From Chitinophagaceae bacterium (GTDB taxonomy: Bacteria > Bacteroidota > Bacteroidia > Chitinophagales > Chitinophagaceae): a DNA stretch of 64,000 nt. The stretch's first letter is position 1. Each line of letters opens with the position of its first letter. The DNA is taken from contig JAHBTJ010000027.1 in assembly GCA_019638595.1 (NCBI GenBank), forward strand, positions 29,719 through 93,718, in the 5' to 3' direction. Positions 54,450-63,030 of the stretch are shown here, one piece after another. A program made the translations under genes and the position numbers. Below the pieces are notes generated by a model. That model was given only the letters and a program-made list of their open reading frames with translations. It did not search any database and was not told where the DNA came from.

Positions 54450-55121
54450 TTAAATTGAGGCTAACATTTTGAAATCAAATTCAGACTGTATTAAATTTAA
54501 TATTCTTTCTATATCGTCAGCCTCTTTAATCTCTTTGCGAAAACTGTTGGGTTCAATATACGAATAAAATCTGTAAGACTTTTTAGTAGATATTTCAAAG
54601 CATACAAATGAAGAAAATCCCGTCGAATACCCATATTCAGGAATTGTATAGCAATCAGGCAAATCAAGAATGTTTAACTCAATAGATGTTTTTAAAAAGT
54701 TCTCCCAGCCGCTTTTGGGTGCTTTTTTTTCTATTATCTTCGACATGGCCCATTCAGATCTTTCATCTTTAGGACGCATATAACGTATTGTAAACAACTC
54801 TCCCTGCCATACATCTCTTTCGTAAAAAAATCGAAGGCAATGTTGTTTGCCTCCGTAGTTCAACCAAATTCGTATTTCCATGGAATCAACCCCTGCGGTT
54901 AAAGGTTTTAATTCTAAACGTTGAGTAGACTTTGCTGTCAATCTATAAGTGCTTATATAGGAATCAGTACCTCTAATTCTTGGAATGTCTAAAACAAAGG
55001 TGTCTGATTTCAAATTTTCTACAGCATATTGAAAAGAATGACCTTTATTGGCAGTAGTAATTTCTCCATAAATAACTTTAAAACAAGAGAGCATTGTAAT
55101 AAGTAAAATAGTATGACTCAT
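54450..55121 (-). CDS. Exported protein, candidate immunity partner of RHS cassette 1
   Basis: A 223-residue protein. The N-terminus (MSHTILLITMLSCFKVIYG) is a signal peptide, possibly with a lipobox Cys. The mature part is mixed charged/beta sequence (IPRIRGTDSYISTYRLTAKSTQRLELKPL; LFTIRYMRPKDERSEWAMSKIIEKK). No family is recognised. It lies 56 bp downstream of the first JAMM-like RHS cassette. In RHS loci the gene after the toxin tip is normally the immunity gene; that role is inferred from position, and export would suit protection in the periplasm. Confidence 0.6.
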   Translation of the reverse strand: MSHTILLITMLSCFKVIYGEITTANKGHSFQYAVENLKSDTFVLDIPRIRGTDSYISTYRLTAKSTQRLELKPLTAGVDSMEIRIWLNYGGKQHCLRFFYERDVWQGELFTIRYMRPKDERSEWAMSKIIEKKAPKSGWENFLKTSIELNILDLPDCYTIPEYGYSTGFSSFVCFEISTKKSYRFYSYIEPNSFRKEIKEADDIERILNLIQSEFDFKMLASI

Positions 55122-55177
55122 AAAGCTTCTTTTAATTAAGTTAATTCATATAACAGAAATTATTTCAATCGAAAAAA

Positions 55178-56662
55178 TTAATTCTCAGCACCATAAAAAT
55201 TGCCAATCTCGTTTTCCTCTTCATTATAAACACCTCCAGATTTATCTGGCGGCGGCAATTGTGTGGGATTGGGTCCTACTTTAGGGTCACGGTAAAAACC
55301 GCGTACCATCACTCTAGATCCGTGGTGAGATAGGTTACTATTCCCTCGTCTCCATACCCTCAATTCTCCAAGTGGGTTTGCTAAATAAAAATTTAAATCT
55401 GGATTCATTTCTTTCAAATCCTGATCTAATATAAATGATTCATTTTTTATAATATCGTGATTTGAAAAATCATGATCGAAGCTTTCCGTATTTCTTTTTC
55501 CATGTGAATGAATAAAGCCAACCAGCTTTTGGACTTTTTCAAGTAATTTCTCAGCGCTTTTCCTATCAAATGGAGACTTACTCCGAGGATCCTTTGCAGG
55601 GTTACCCAGTTCAGTGTCAGGATATCTTTGAGGATTTTGCCAGTTAAATCTTCTATCAGCGGTTCGGTATATAAAAGAAGACAATTCCCGATTGTCATCG
55701 ATTGATTTTTTCCCATACATTATTGTCCATCCTACTGCTGCTGCATCTTTGGTTTCATAGTCCTCTTTTTTAGAACTTGCTACAAAACTTGACAAAAAAG
55801 CTCTTGCATCCTGGCCTGTAAATTGCCACCCCCCATCTATCGCAACTACATCCATTCCATCCGGATCAACAAATCTCAATGGATTATTAATTGCATAATT
55901 GTAAGGTGACCACTTGCGATACTTATTTGCCAACGGATCCACCACATGCCATCTTCCGATCTGTGCATCATACATCCTCGCACCATAATCCAACCATTCC
56001 AACCCACTACCATCGCTGAACTCCTTCCGCTGTTCTTCCTTACCATTGTACTTAAATTTATTCTCCGCTATTCCATTCAGCGCCTTAGAGCTTATCCCCG
56101 CCATGGTGAGTCCGAACGGATAATAATGCGATTCTTCAAGTATAGCACCCCTGGTGTGCACTACCTGCAAGTTGTCAAAGAACACATCAACCTGGCTCTG
56201 GTTGCTCACGTAAATATACACATATCCGTTCTTGGGTGCTGCAATGCCGGATAATTGGTGTGATTTTACCACATCCTTATCACCTGCCGGATCAAACCCG
56301 CTGCCTACACTTTTAAACTGCTCATCAAAGAAAATGTAGTTGATAAATGCCCTCGGCTTTGAGGAACTGTTGGGCACTTCATCCAACTGGTCATCGAACA
56401 AAGACAGGATGCCACCGGTTGTATTGCCAATGCCATTGAGCTGTGTGCCGGTCACTCCGCCGTGTGCTGCGGCAGCAGTGCCGCCTGTGGGTCCGCCCAG
56501 TAAACCGATCAATATGCTGAGCGTAGTGATGTTTTTATTATTGGTTGCGCCATTGGTTACTGCAGTAAAATAATAGCTCTTGCCAAAGATATCCAGCTTA
56601 TCGCCTGCCATTACTTTTACTCTCCGCCTACCGCAGAGTCGCCAGCTAACACACAAGGCCAA
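55178..56662 (-). CDS. RHS C-terminal cassette 1: RHS core with JAMM/DUF4329-like toxin tip
   Basis: A 494-codon frame without an RHS N-terminal body. It starts within repeat A and enters the shared cassette block at [17 protein letters not shown], then [24 protein letters not shown]. The RHS core motif [31 protein letters not shown] is followed by [45 protein letters not shown], after which the variable tip begins. The tip has [22 protein letters not shown]-x-H, then S-x-x-D, the metal-binding pattern of JAMM/DUF4329 peptidases. It is likely a displaced toxin cassette. The start codon at 56662 is probably not native. Confidence 0.8.
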   Translation of the reverse strand: MALCVSWRLCGRRRVKVMAGDKLDIFGKSYYFTAVTNGATNNKNITTLSILIGLLGGPTGGTAAAAHGGVTGTQLNGIGNTTGGILSLFDDQLDEVPNSSSKPRAFINYIFFDEQFKSVGSGFDPAGDKDVVKSHQLSGIAAPKNGYVYIYVSNQSQVDVFFDNLQVVHTRGAILEESHYYPFGLTMAGISSKALNGIAENKFKYNGKEEQRKEFSDGSGLEWLDYGARMYDAQIGRWHVVDPLANKYRKWSPYNYAINNPLRFVDPDGMDVVAIDGGWQFTGQDARAFLSSFVASSKKEDYETKDAAAVGWTIMYGKKSIDDNRELSSFIYRTADRRFNWQNPQRYPDTELGNPAKDPRSKSPFDRKSAEKLLEKVQKLVGFIHSHGKRNTESFDHDFSNHDIIKNESFILDQDLKEMNPDLNFYLANPLGELRVWRRGNSNLSHHGSRVMVRGFYRDPKVGPNPTQLPPPDKSGGVYNEEENEIGNFYGAEN

Positions 56663-56685
56663 TCACAGGCAGACGCTGCGGAGAA
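56621..56685. repeat. Palindromic junction repeat (family A, copy 3, divergent centre)
   Basis: TCTCCGCCTACCGCAGAG at 56621 and GCTGCGGAGAA at 56675 are the element's two ends; the interior differs from copies 1-2. It sits exactly between cassette 1 and the Imm33-like gene. Confidence 0.55.
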
Positions 56686-56687
56686 CC

Positions 56688-57347
56688 TCACTCTGTGGAG
56701 AACAAAGAAGTAGCTTTCACAACCTCCTCATCTAACCAAACATCTTCTTCTTTAAAATCCTTGTAAAATCTGTAGCCAAATGGCAAAGCCATAAACTTAG
56801 CTAAATCAGGTCTCTTTTTCAGAAGGTGGTATAAGTGATCAACCGATAGAGATTTTATGTCTCCCTTGTAGGAATTAGAAGTTAAATACCATCCCGTCAT
56901 GTGGCTTGGAGATTTATATCTTACACCATTTACTTCACTACCTTCATAAATCTCCTTCGAAACTGCAACTTTCTGACCTATTAGAGGAATATCAGGTTTA
57001 GCTCCGTGTCTATTGCAAATCTCCAATTGCCCCTTGAGAAAACTAATTGATAAAGTGAGGTCAAAATCATATTTATTATGTCCATCTATTACATCTTTAA
57101 GTTCATGTAGCTCAATGTACATTCCTTTAAAAATGAATTGAAGCATCCAAGAACCGCATCCAAAAGTCTGTAGGCTCTGCAGTTCCCTACCTTCCGCCTC
57201 AAAATAAAGTACTACACGGTCAGTAACAACTTTTACATCCTCTCCGGAATAACCCATTTTGTTAATGGCAAATTCTCTTCCTAATAAATTTTTTAATCCG
57301 TTTGTAACGAATATATCATGCAACTCAATTAATGAATAACTAATCAT
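56688..57347 (-). CDS. Imm33-like immunity protein (cassette 2 partner)
   Basis: A 219-residue protein without a signal peptide. The C-terminal half, LIGQKVAVSKEIYEGSEVN, then MTGWYLTSNSYKGDIKSLSVDHLYHLLKKRPDLAKFMALPFGYRFYK, follows the Imm33/DUF2185 pattern (V-S-K-x-I ... D/TGW ... L...P-D-L..F..LP.G..F). The N-terminal half is not recognised. It begins 5 bp after the end of the HNH-like toxin frame, the classic toxin-immunity order, so it probably neutralises that toxin in the cytosol. Confidence 0.72.
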   Translation of the reverse strand: MISYSLIELHDIFVTNGLKNLLGREFAINKMGYSGEDVKVVTDRVVLYFEAEGRELQSLQTFGCGSWMLQFIFKGMYIELHELKDVIDGHNKYDFDLTLSISFLKGQLEICNRHGAKPDIPLIGQKVAVSKEIYEGSEVNGVRYKSPSHMTGWYLTSNSYKGDIKSLSVDHLYHLLKKRPDLAKFMALPFGYRFYKDFKEEDVWLDEEVVKATSLFSTE

Positions 57348-57352
57348 TTTTT

Positions 57353-58168
57353 TTATTGACGGTTATACCCTTTCTTTTTCAAACCTGATGAAGTACCTCC
57401 CTGTGAGGCAGCACATGATGCACAATGGGGATACAATCTCTGCGGAGTACCTTCTTGAACTAGTGAACTCACTGGTTGATGATCTGGCGTGAAATTTCCA
57501 GAAGGTCTGCCTGATGTTGTCGCACCACAAGTGTGGCATCCATCCGTTGCTCCAAACTCGTTTATCACATTTCTCTCACCCACTTGGAAGGACTGGCTAG
57601 TACTTCGTGCCGGTATGGATCTATTAGCATAGGGTCCTGGCTCTAAAGTTGCAGTATTTACTTCTGGGTTAACACGAGTCGCTTCGACTTGAATCCTTTC
57701 AAATACAGTTGACTCGCCTGCTGCAGGTGTTCCGGTTTTCTTTGAACCTGCCTTATGAGCTACTGCGATCACTATTGCATTTCCTACAACTTTCCCTAAT
57801 GCTTTAGGGTCTCCTTCGACGGCAGACTTTATGGTACTTATGGCACCCGGAATGCCAGTTGCTTCAATATATTGTTTTCCTGCACCTTTTAAATCCCCCT
57901 TCGCCACACTGGTAACCAAGTCTTTAGCTAAATTCAACTGCCCCAAAACCTGGTTGTGTAGTTGCGCCCCTTCTGCAATATCTAAAATTGTCGAACCTGC
58001 TGATTTTGCAAATGTCTTTACATCTGACCATGACGGCCAAGGCCACATTCCATCAGGATCAATAAATCTAATTGGGTTATTAAATGCATAGTTATAAACA
58101 CTCCATCTTCTTCCTTTTTCCGACAAGGGATCAACCACATGCCATCTCCCAATCTGTGCATCATACAT
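57353..58168 (-). CDS. RHS C-terminal cassette 2: RHS core end with HNH-like nuclease tip
   Basis: A 271-codon frame starting within the RHS core ([42 protein letters not shown]). A pretoxin linker is followed by a C-terminal domain with [16 protein letters not shown] and [14 protein letters not shown]. Two Cys pairs around a D-H element fit an HNH/His-Me-finger zinc nuclease, though no specific toxin family is certain. The start at 58168 is a fragment start: the upstream core (58169-58950) continues in another frame. It probably attacks DNA in the cytosol, consistent with an Imm33-like partner lacking a signal peptide. Confidence 0.72.
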   Translation of the reverse strand: MYDAQIGRWHVVDPLSEKGRRWSVYNYAFNNPIRFIDPDGMWPWPSWSDVKTFAKSAGSTILDIAEGAQLHNQVLGQLNLAKDLVTSVAKGDLKGAGKQYIEATGIPGAISTIKSAVEGDPKALGKVVGNAIVIAVAHKAGSKKTGTPAAGESTVFERIQVEATRVNPEVNTATLEPGPYANRSIPARSTSQSFQVGERNVINEFGATDGCHTCGATTSGRPSGNFTPDHQPVSSLVQEGTPQRLYPHCASCAASQGGTSSGLKKKGYNRQ

Positions 58169-58950
58169 CCTGGCACCGTAGTCATACCATTCGGTAACCC
58201 ACTGCCATCAGAAAATTCTTTATTGGCTAATTCTGTCCCATCATTAAACTTATACCTATTAATCGGTGCGTTGTTAAGCGCTTTGGAGCTTATCCCCGCC
58301 ATGGTAAGTCCGAACGGGTAATAATGCGTTTCTTCAAGTATAGCACCCCTGGTGTGCACTACCTGCAAGTTGTCAAAGAACACATTTACCGGGCTTTCGT
58401 TGCTCACGTAAATATACACATATCCGCTCTTTAATGCCGTTTTTCCGGTAATGGTATGAGATTTAACAACACTGTTTGTCCCTACCTTATCGCCTGCCGC
58501 CTGTATATTACCGAGTGCATCTTTTACTACCTTGAACTGCTTCCCGCAAAGCGGGACAAGCTATCGAAAAATATGTAGTTGATGTAAGCTTTCGGAACTG
58601 TGGGCGCTCCTGCAGCATCGGTAGCCTGGTTGCCCAGCAATGTGCTGATGCCTCCCGTGGTGCCGGTTAAGTTATTGAGCTGCGAAGCGGTCACTCCACC
58701 GTGAGTAGCCGCTGCCGTGCCACCGGTGGGTCCGCCCAACAGCCCTGTTAAAATGTCTATGATGGGGATGGCGCTGTTGGCTCCCGTTCCACCCGTGTTG
58801 TTCTCAAAATAATAGCTCCTGCCAAAAATATCTATCTTATCGCCCGCCATTACTTTTAGGGTAATGCCCAACCCGGTCACTCCTTCGGTTGCAGTGGCTT
58901 TAAGCTTGTAGAGCTTTTGGTGATTACTATTATTGCGTTGATCAAGTAAC
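58169..58950 (-). pseudogene. Upstream RHS core of cassette 2, split by two frame breaks
   Basis: Reading right to left, HQKLYKLKATATEGVTGLG leads into [42 protein letters not shown] and PKAYINYIFFD. A 20-odd-bp palindrome inserted at 58541-58562 then breaks the frame to a stop. Downstream the core resumes ([59 protein letters not shown]). It breaks again near 58195, where GSGL should lead into [17 protein letters not shown]. The cassette is therefore not expressible as one protein. Confidence 0.75.
58541..58562. repeat. Short palindromic insertion in the RHS core (family C, copy 1)
   Basis: TCCCGC-AAA-GCGGGA with flanking ACAAGCT interrupts the codons between YIFFD and KQFKVVKD. Its minus-strand opening AGCTTGTCCCGC is shared with the copy at 61190-61211, and AGCYTGTCCCG with the related inserts at 61010 and 62016. 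Confidence 0.65.
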
Positions 58951-59150
58951 GTTCAGGCACCAGGTCTGGCTATACACAATACCAACGCTACAAGACCTTC
59001 AGCCAGATACAGCCCGGCATTCAACGGGCTACTTACAATACCCAGCCACCGACACAGTCCCTTGCCTAACCACACTACCCGCCCACAAGGAGACTGTGCG
59101 GAGAAGGAAGAACTATCCTTACTTTCGGGACACACCGCTGCGGAGAACGA
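58935..59150. repeat. Junction repeats at the 5' edge of cassette 2 (families A and B)
   Basis: Positions 58935-58988 are a second copy of family B (AAGTAACGTTCAGGCACCAG). Positions 59137-59150 match the end of family A (CGCTGCGGAGAACGAAA, as near 54328). Between them are short GC-rich words without a gene. The stretch 59151-59332 is similar low-complexity sequence (repeated ACTGGTAA words), again with no gene seen. Confidence 0.5.
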
Positions 59151-59332
59151 AATGGTAAACTTTGCAACGAAACAACTGGTAAGGTTTACTCCGAAATAAC
59201 TGGTAAACTATGGTGCGAAATATCCAAACATAGCAAGTAACGAAGTCTGAAGACTTCGTACAGCAGGGCTGGTGGCTAAACAAAAATTAAAACAATCGCT
59301 TTCTTCAGCACTTAATCTTGCCTCATAAAATA

Positions 59333-59360
59333 CAAAAACCCGGCTTTACACCGGGCTTAT
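59333..59360 (-). terminator. Terminator after cassette 3 (toxin + immunity)
   Basis: On the minus strand CCCGG-TGTAAAG-CCGGG is followed by a T run. The plus side also has a T run, so it may be bidirectional. It lies downstream of the 59414-60010 immunity gene. Confidence 0.65.
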
Positions 59361-59413
59361 TTTTGTAAATGCATTTTAAAACAAGTAATCGATTAGCACT
59401 GGTCTGGCTACGC

Positions 59414-60010
59414 TCAATTGCCCTGCATACCCAGGGCTGGACGTTTACTTTTTAATTGATTCAATAAGTGTTCCTTAAGAAAAAGAGCATAAGTATCAAA
59501 AGATGTTCTGTTTAAATTACTGCTACTGCCTGTCTTAAATGCGTATGATAAAAAATAATGCGGACAATCATAACAAGCCTCATTATTTTTGTGAGTAGAA
59601 TCATTAGCTGTCATGGCAGGAGATATTTCAGATGTTATGAGATTCCAACTACTATCACTAATCTGAAAACTATAACCTTGAAAATAAATGAGCTTCATAT
59701 TTTGATCCAAATAATGATCAACACTCTTGTGGTATTCAGGTAAAACTTCATAGTAAACTCCATAGATGGCTGTATCTCTTTTCTGAATGTTAATCAAATA
59801 TGAAGTGTCAAAGTATTTCGACTTATAGAAAATAAGAGTATTGCTATCAACCACCAAATTTCTGTCATAAGGGAGACTAAACTTTCTTATAAACCAATCC
59901 ATTTGAAGTAATTCTTCATTACCAGTTGTTTTTATGTTCTCTGGTCCTTTATCATTTTTACATGAAGAGACAAAGAGCAGGAAAATCAAAACTGTAAAAA
60001 AAACTCTCAT
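59414..60010 (-). CDS. Lipoprotein, candidate immunity partner of RHS cassette 3
   Basis: A 198-residue lipoprotein. The signal MRVFFTVLIFLLFVSSCKND has a lipobox Cys at residue 17. The rest has mixed polar residues with no recognised family; it contains a C-x-x-C (EACYDCPHYFLSYAF). The gene starts 1 bp after the RHS cassette 3 stop, so it is almost certainly its cognate partner. Lipoprotein targeting suggests protection at the periplasm. Confidence 0.68.
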   Translation of the reverse strand: MRVFFTVLIFLLFVSSCKNDKGPENIKTTGNEELLQMDWFIRKFSLPYDRNLVVDSNTLIFYKSKYFDTSYLINIQKRDTAIYGVYYEVLPEYHKSVDHYLDQNMKLIYFQGYSFQISDSSWNLITSEISPAMTANDSTHKNNEACYDCPHYFLSYAFKTGSSSNLNRTSFDTYALFLKEHLLNQLKSKRPALGMQGN

Positions 60011-60011
60011 C

Positions 60012-61010
60012 TTATTGTTTTAATCTTCTATATAAAATATAACTATCGTTTGTTGGAATAGCCCTGTTGGGATAACCATACGTTCCATTCGGTCTTCGGT
60101 CTGCATTTGTCGCTGTTCCATATATAGTGACACCATTGGGTGTCGTTACAAGAGCAGGAGATTGACCTCTTTGCGAAGCGGAAGGGTTTCTGTAAAGTGC
60201 CGGAGCATAGTCATCATTTGACGGTTCTCCTAAAAATTCATGTATCTCACTAGGACTTCTACCTCCCGCGTAGAAAGGACCTAACGTTTTACCATGGTGA
60301 ACATGTCCAACAAGAAAAAAACCTGACTGTTGTTCCTTTGAATAATTTTTATCAAGTTGACGATCAATATTTATATGCTTAAAAAAATTATGCTCATCTA
60401 TGGGCATTGCTGTCAACCTTATCTCTCTGTCTTTTCCAACTGTTCCAACAAATCCAATTTCTTTTCCAGCTTCAGTGGACTTATCTGATATTGCCTTCAT
60501 GTCACTGGCGGTTTTACTACCCATAAAAGCCATTGAAGTTTTTCTAACAGCACTAGCCATTGCCTTAGATTGCTTAGCTGTCAGTTTGCTTCCATCAAAT
60601 GTACCTTTGCCATCATTATCCATAAAATGAACTTGATTCCTCATCTTGTCATTGATTACGCCCATCAAAGAACCATTCCGGCCATAAACCCAGGTTGTAT
60701 CACCTAATGGATCGCTATATAAAATTGGATTATTTGCCATAGCAGCGTAAGGGCTTAGTACTTCATTAGGCCTTGGATCTACTTGCCAAAACCTTCCTGT
60801 TTGCGGATCAAGATTGCGATAAAACGCATCATACATGTTAATGTCCAGGGCACTATTAAACTCGATACCGTTGAACTTGTTTCTATTCTCCGCTATTCCA
60901 TTCAGTGCCTTAGAGCTTATCCCCGCCATAGTAAGTCCGAACGGATAGTAGTGTGATTCCTCAAGTATAGCTCCCCTGGTGTGCACTACCTGTAAGTTGT
61001 CAAAGAACAT
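60012..61010 (-). CDS. RHS C-terminal cassette 3: RHS core with JAMM-like peptidase tip
   Basis: A 332-codon frame. The RHS core reads [97 protein letters not shown]. The tip contains FFLVGHVHHGKTLGPFYAGGRSPSEIHEFLGEPSNDDY, with H-x-H and a later S-x-x-D, again a JAMM/DUF4329-like pattern, followed by SPALVTTPNGVTIYG. The start ATG at 61010 comes from the small palindrome inserted at the 5' side and is unlikely to be native. Confidence 0.75.
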   Translation of the reverse strand: MFFDNLQVVHTRGAILEESHYYPFGLTMAGISSKALNGIAENRNKFNGIEFNSALDINMYDAFYRNLDPQTGRFWQVDPRPNEVLSPYAAMANNPILYSDPLGDTTWVYGRNGSLMGVINDKMRNQVHFMDNDGKGTFDGSKLTAKQSKAMASAVRKTSMAFMGSKTASDMKAISDKSTEAGKEIGFVGTVGKDREIRLTAMPIDEHNFFKHINIDRQLDKNYSKEQQSGFFLVGHVHHGKTLGPFYAGGRSPSEIHEFLGEPSNDDYAPALYRNPSASQRGQSPALVTTPNGVTIYGTATNADRRPNGTYGYPNRAIPTNDSYILYRRLKQ

Positions 61011-61032
61011 CCCTCCTTCGTCGGGACAGGCT
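61010..61032. repeat. Short palindromic insertion in the RHS core (family C, variant)
   Basis: A TCCCTCC-TTCG-TCGGGACAGGCT element replaces a normal VDVFF-like junction before FFDNLQ; on the minus strand it reads AGCCTGTCCCG onward. It shifts the frame and supplies the ATG of the downstream fragment. An identical copy is at 62016-62038. Confidence 0.6.
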
Positions 61033-61496
61033 ACCCGCGCTACACTGGTTGCTCACGTAAATATACACATATCCGTTCTTTAATGCCGTTTTTCCGGTAA
61101 TGGTATGAGATTTAACAACACTGTTTGTACCTACCTTATCGCCTGCCGCCTGTATATTACCAGATGCATCTTTTACTACCTTGAACTGCTTCCCGCAAAG
61201 CGGGACAAGCTATCAAAAAATATGTAATTGATATATGCCTTTGGTACTGTGGGCGCTCCTGCCGCATCGGTGGTCTGGTTGCCCAGCAACGTGCTGATGC
61301 CTCCCGTGGTGCCGGTTAAGTTATTGAGCTGCGAAGCGGTCACTCCACCGTGAGTAGCCGCTGCTGTACCTCCTGTAGGTCCGCCCAACAGCCCCGTTAA
61401 TATGTCTATGATGGGGATGGCGCTATTGGCTCCCGTTTCCACCCGTGTTGTTGGTAAAATAATAGCTTTCCTGGCTGTTGTTGGTACGCCACCCAC
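61033..61496 (-). pseudogene. Upstream RHS core of cassette 3, frameshifted
   Basis: The frame 61496-61176 contains [31 protein letters not shown], the same block as cassette 2, and stops at the identical palindrome (61190-61211). The preceding GRSYYF-equivalent (61440-61480) is frame-shifted by one base. The 61033-61175 part resumes the core ([11 protein letters not shown]-like). Not expressible as one protein. Confidence 0.7.
61190..61211. repeat. Short palindromic insertion in the RHS core (family C, copy 2)
   Basis: Identical palindrome and position, relative to the coding block, as 58541-58562. Cassettes 2 and 3 therefore share the same interruption, either by descent or by recombination. 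Confidence 0.6.
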
Positions 61497-61583
61497 ATTA
61501 CCTGCCCTGCATACCGAACAACGGCGGGGCTGCGGAACACCAACGCGTGCAGAAAAAGCTTATGCGTATATATAAAAGTCCGG

Positions 61584-61766
61584 CTATTTAGGGGCTTTTG
61601 CTTTGTTGACCTTCTTAGAATTATATTCAATGCTATCTTGCGCAATGCTCTTCTTAAACTCTTGCAATTCCCTCTGCTTAGTGCTTACTGCCAATACAAG
61701 ATATAGGTAAACAATTGCTATTATGACTACCAATATTAGTGTAATCTTTATGACTGTTTTTTTCAT
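61584..61766 (-). CDS. Small single-pass membrane protein
   Basis: A 60-residue protein: MKKTVIKITLILVVIIAIVY forms one N-terminal membrane helix and the rest is a charged tail (RELQEFKKSIAQDSIEYNSKKVNKAKAPK). No family is recognised. It lies 5 bp downstream of the 61772-61954 ORF, so the two may form a pair. It could be a stranded immunity or toxin remnant from a lost cassette, which is speculation. Confidence 0.45.
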   Translation of the reverse strand: MKKTVIKITLILVVIIAIVYLYLVLAVSTKQRELQEFKKSIAQDSIEYNSKKVNKAKAPK

Positions 61767-61771
61767 TCGAC

Positions 61772-61954
61772 TTAGTTAAAATTCATACTCGCATCAGCTT
61801 TTAACTTCTCGATACTGCTATTCTGCTGTTTATAAGCCCGTTGTTCGGGTGTCATGCTCCTAACCTTAATAGTCTCTTTAACTTGCGCATGCGTACTTTG
61901 GGGAGCTCCGGTTACAGGCAATTTAAGTCTCGTATTAGCATTAAGCACTTTCAT
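61772..61954 (-). CDS. Small ORF downstream of an RHS fragment, unknown
   Basis: A 60-residue ORF starting MKVLNANTRLKLPVTGAPQS, followed by HAQVKETIKVRSMTPEQRAYKQQNSSIEKLKAD. It lies directly after the RHS fragment that ends HTRGAI, so it may be a short exchange tip or a stranded gene. No signal or membrane segment is visible. I do not recognise it. Confidence 0.4.
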   Translation of the reverse strand: MKVLNANTRLKLPVTGAPQSTHAQVKETIKVRSMTPEQRAYKQQNSSIEKLKADASMNFN

Positions 61955-61957
61955 TGT

Positions 61958-62279
61958 ATTGTGAGTACTATTATAGCTCCCCTGGTGTGCACTACCTGCA
62001 AGTTGTCAAAGAACATCCCTCCTTCGTCGGGACAGGCTACCCGCGCTACACTGGTTGCTCATCATGCTTTACAGGGTAAACTGCAATATACATATATCCG
62101 TTCTTGGGGGCAATTTTCTCCGTAAGGTCTGTGTGGTCTTTAACAACACTATTGCTGCCCACTTTGCTGAACCCGGAGTTCGCTGTTTTAAACTGCTCGT
62201 CGAACAAGATGTAGTTGAACTTTTGGCGATTATCACATTGTTGCGGTCGCCGTTGTGCTGGTGGGTGGGTGACACCCAC
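61958..62279 (-). pseudogene. RHS core remnant with family C insertion
   Basis: Fragments of the shared block are readable: NYILFDEQFKTANSGFSKVG, VVKDHTDLTEKIAPKNGYMYIA, then, after the palindrome at 62016-62038, [13 protein letters not shown] ending abruptly. The 5' part (PPAQRRPQQ) is not RHS-like. It is an RHS cassette that lost its tip. Confidence 0.65.
62016..62038. repeat. Short palindromic insertion in the RHS remnant (family C variant, copy 2)
   Basis: Same sequence as the insertion at 61010-61032, including the flank CTACCCGCGCTACACTGGTT, in the equivalent place of the core block. Confidence 0.6.
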
Positions 62280-62333
62280 CAGTAAGGGAAGAGACTTTAG
62301 AGCGAAACAGGCTTATGCCTCTTAAAATGCAAC

Positions 62334-62362
62334 AGCCCGACACAGCGCCGGGCTTATTTTTT
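62334..62362. terminator. Terminator near the end of cassette 4
   Basis: AGCCCG (62334-62339) pairs with CGGGCT (62349-62354), then a run of T on the plus strand. It lies downstream of the 62431-63027 gene, like the element near 59333. Confidence 0.5.
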
Positions 62363-62430
62363 TGTAGTATTATTTTGTTAACTCGCAGCACAAACGGAAT
62401 GCTTACAATTTCTTTCGCAACGAAAGAAAT

Positions 62431-63027
62431 TCATTCTATAGAAAGGTGCTGTATTTCTTTTCTAACAGGAGGAGGTATACGATTCAACATTATTCCATTA
62501 TCTTCTTGTATTTTAAATAGCAAGGTTGCTATTTGCAAATAGTCTTGACTTTCATTATTAGGCTGCAACACCTTTGCCGACCGCCAAGTATCTGATCTAC
62601 TTAATAAAAATCCAAATTCGGAACTAAAAAAGACAGAAAAAGAACCATCTGTTAAATCTTTGTCTCCCGTTAGTTTTACAACTTTATAATTATTGCTATT
62701 TATTGAATAATAAATTGTCGTGTCTGTATAGAAATGAACAGTATCTCTCGTTCCAAAGCTCCCCATATAATTCTCTTTTAAAGAATCATAAAACAATGAA
62801 AATGTATCACGCAGATTGTTATAATCAAATGCAACAACTCTCCCCGTTTTGCTCTTCTCAACTTTATAATTAGCTAAATGGGAAGTCCCCTTCTCAATAA
62901 GCAAAATTGAGACAGAATCTTTGCCTGATTTAAAAGATGAGCCATCTTTATCAGATACTCTCTTTGTTTCACATGAGATAAGCAATAAATTAAAAAAAAA
63001 TAAAAATGTCAATAATGAAATTCGCAT
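62431..63027 (-). CDS. Lipoprotein, candidate immunity partner of RHS cassette 4
   Basis: A 198-residue lipoprotein. The signal MRISLLTFLFFFNLLLISC has its lipobox Cys at residue 19, followed by an acidic/polar mature part (LIEKGTSHLANYKVEKSKTGRVVAFDYN, TIYYSINSNNYKVVKLTGDKDL) not assigned to a family. It starts 3 bp after the metallopeptidase-tip RHS stop. Position and lipoprotein anchor match the partner in cassette 3. Immunity role is inferred. Confidence 0.68.
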   Translation of the reverse strand: MRISLLTFLFFFNLLLISCETKRVSDKDGSSFKSGKDSVSILLIEKGTSHLANYKVEKSKTGRVVAFDYNNLRDTFSLFYDSLKENYMGSFGTRDTVHFYTDTTIYYSINSNNYKVVKLTGDKDLTDGSFSVFFSSEFGFLLSRSDTWRSAKVLQPNNESQDYLQIATLLFKIQEDNGIMLNRIPPPVRKEIQHLSIE

Positions 63028-63030
63028 AAA

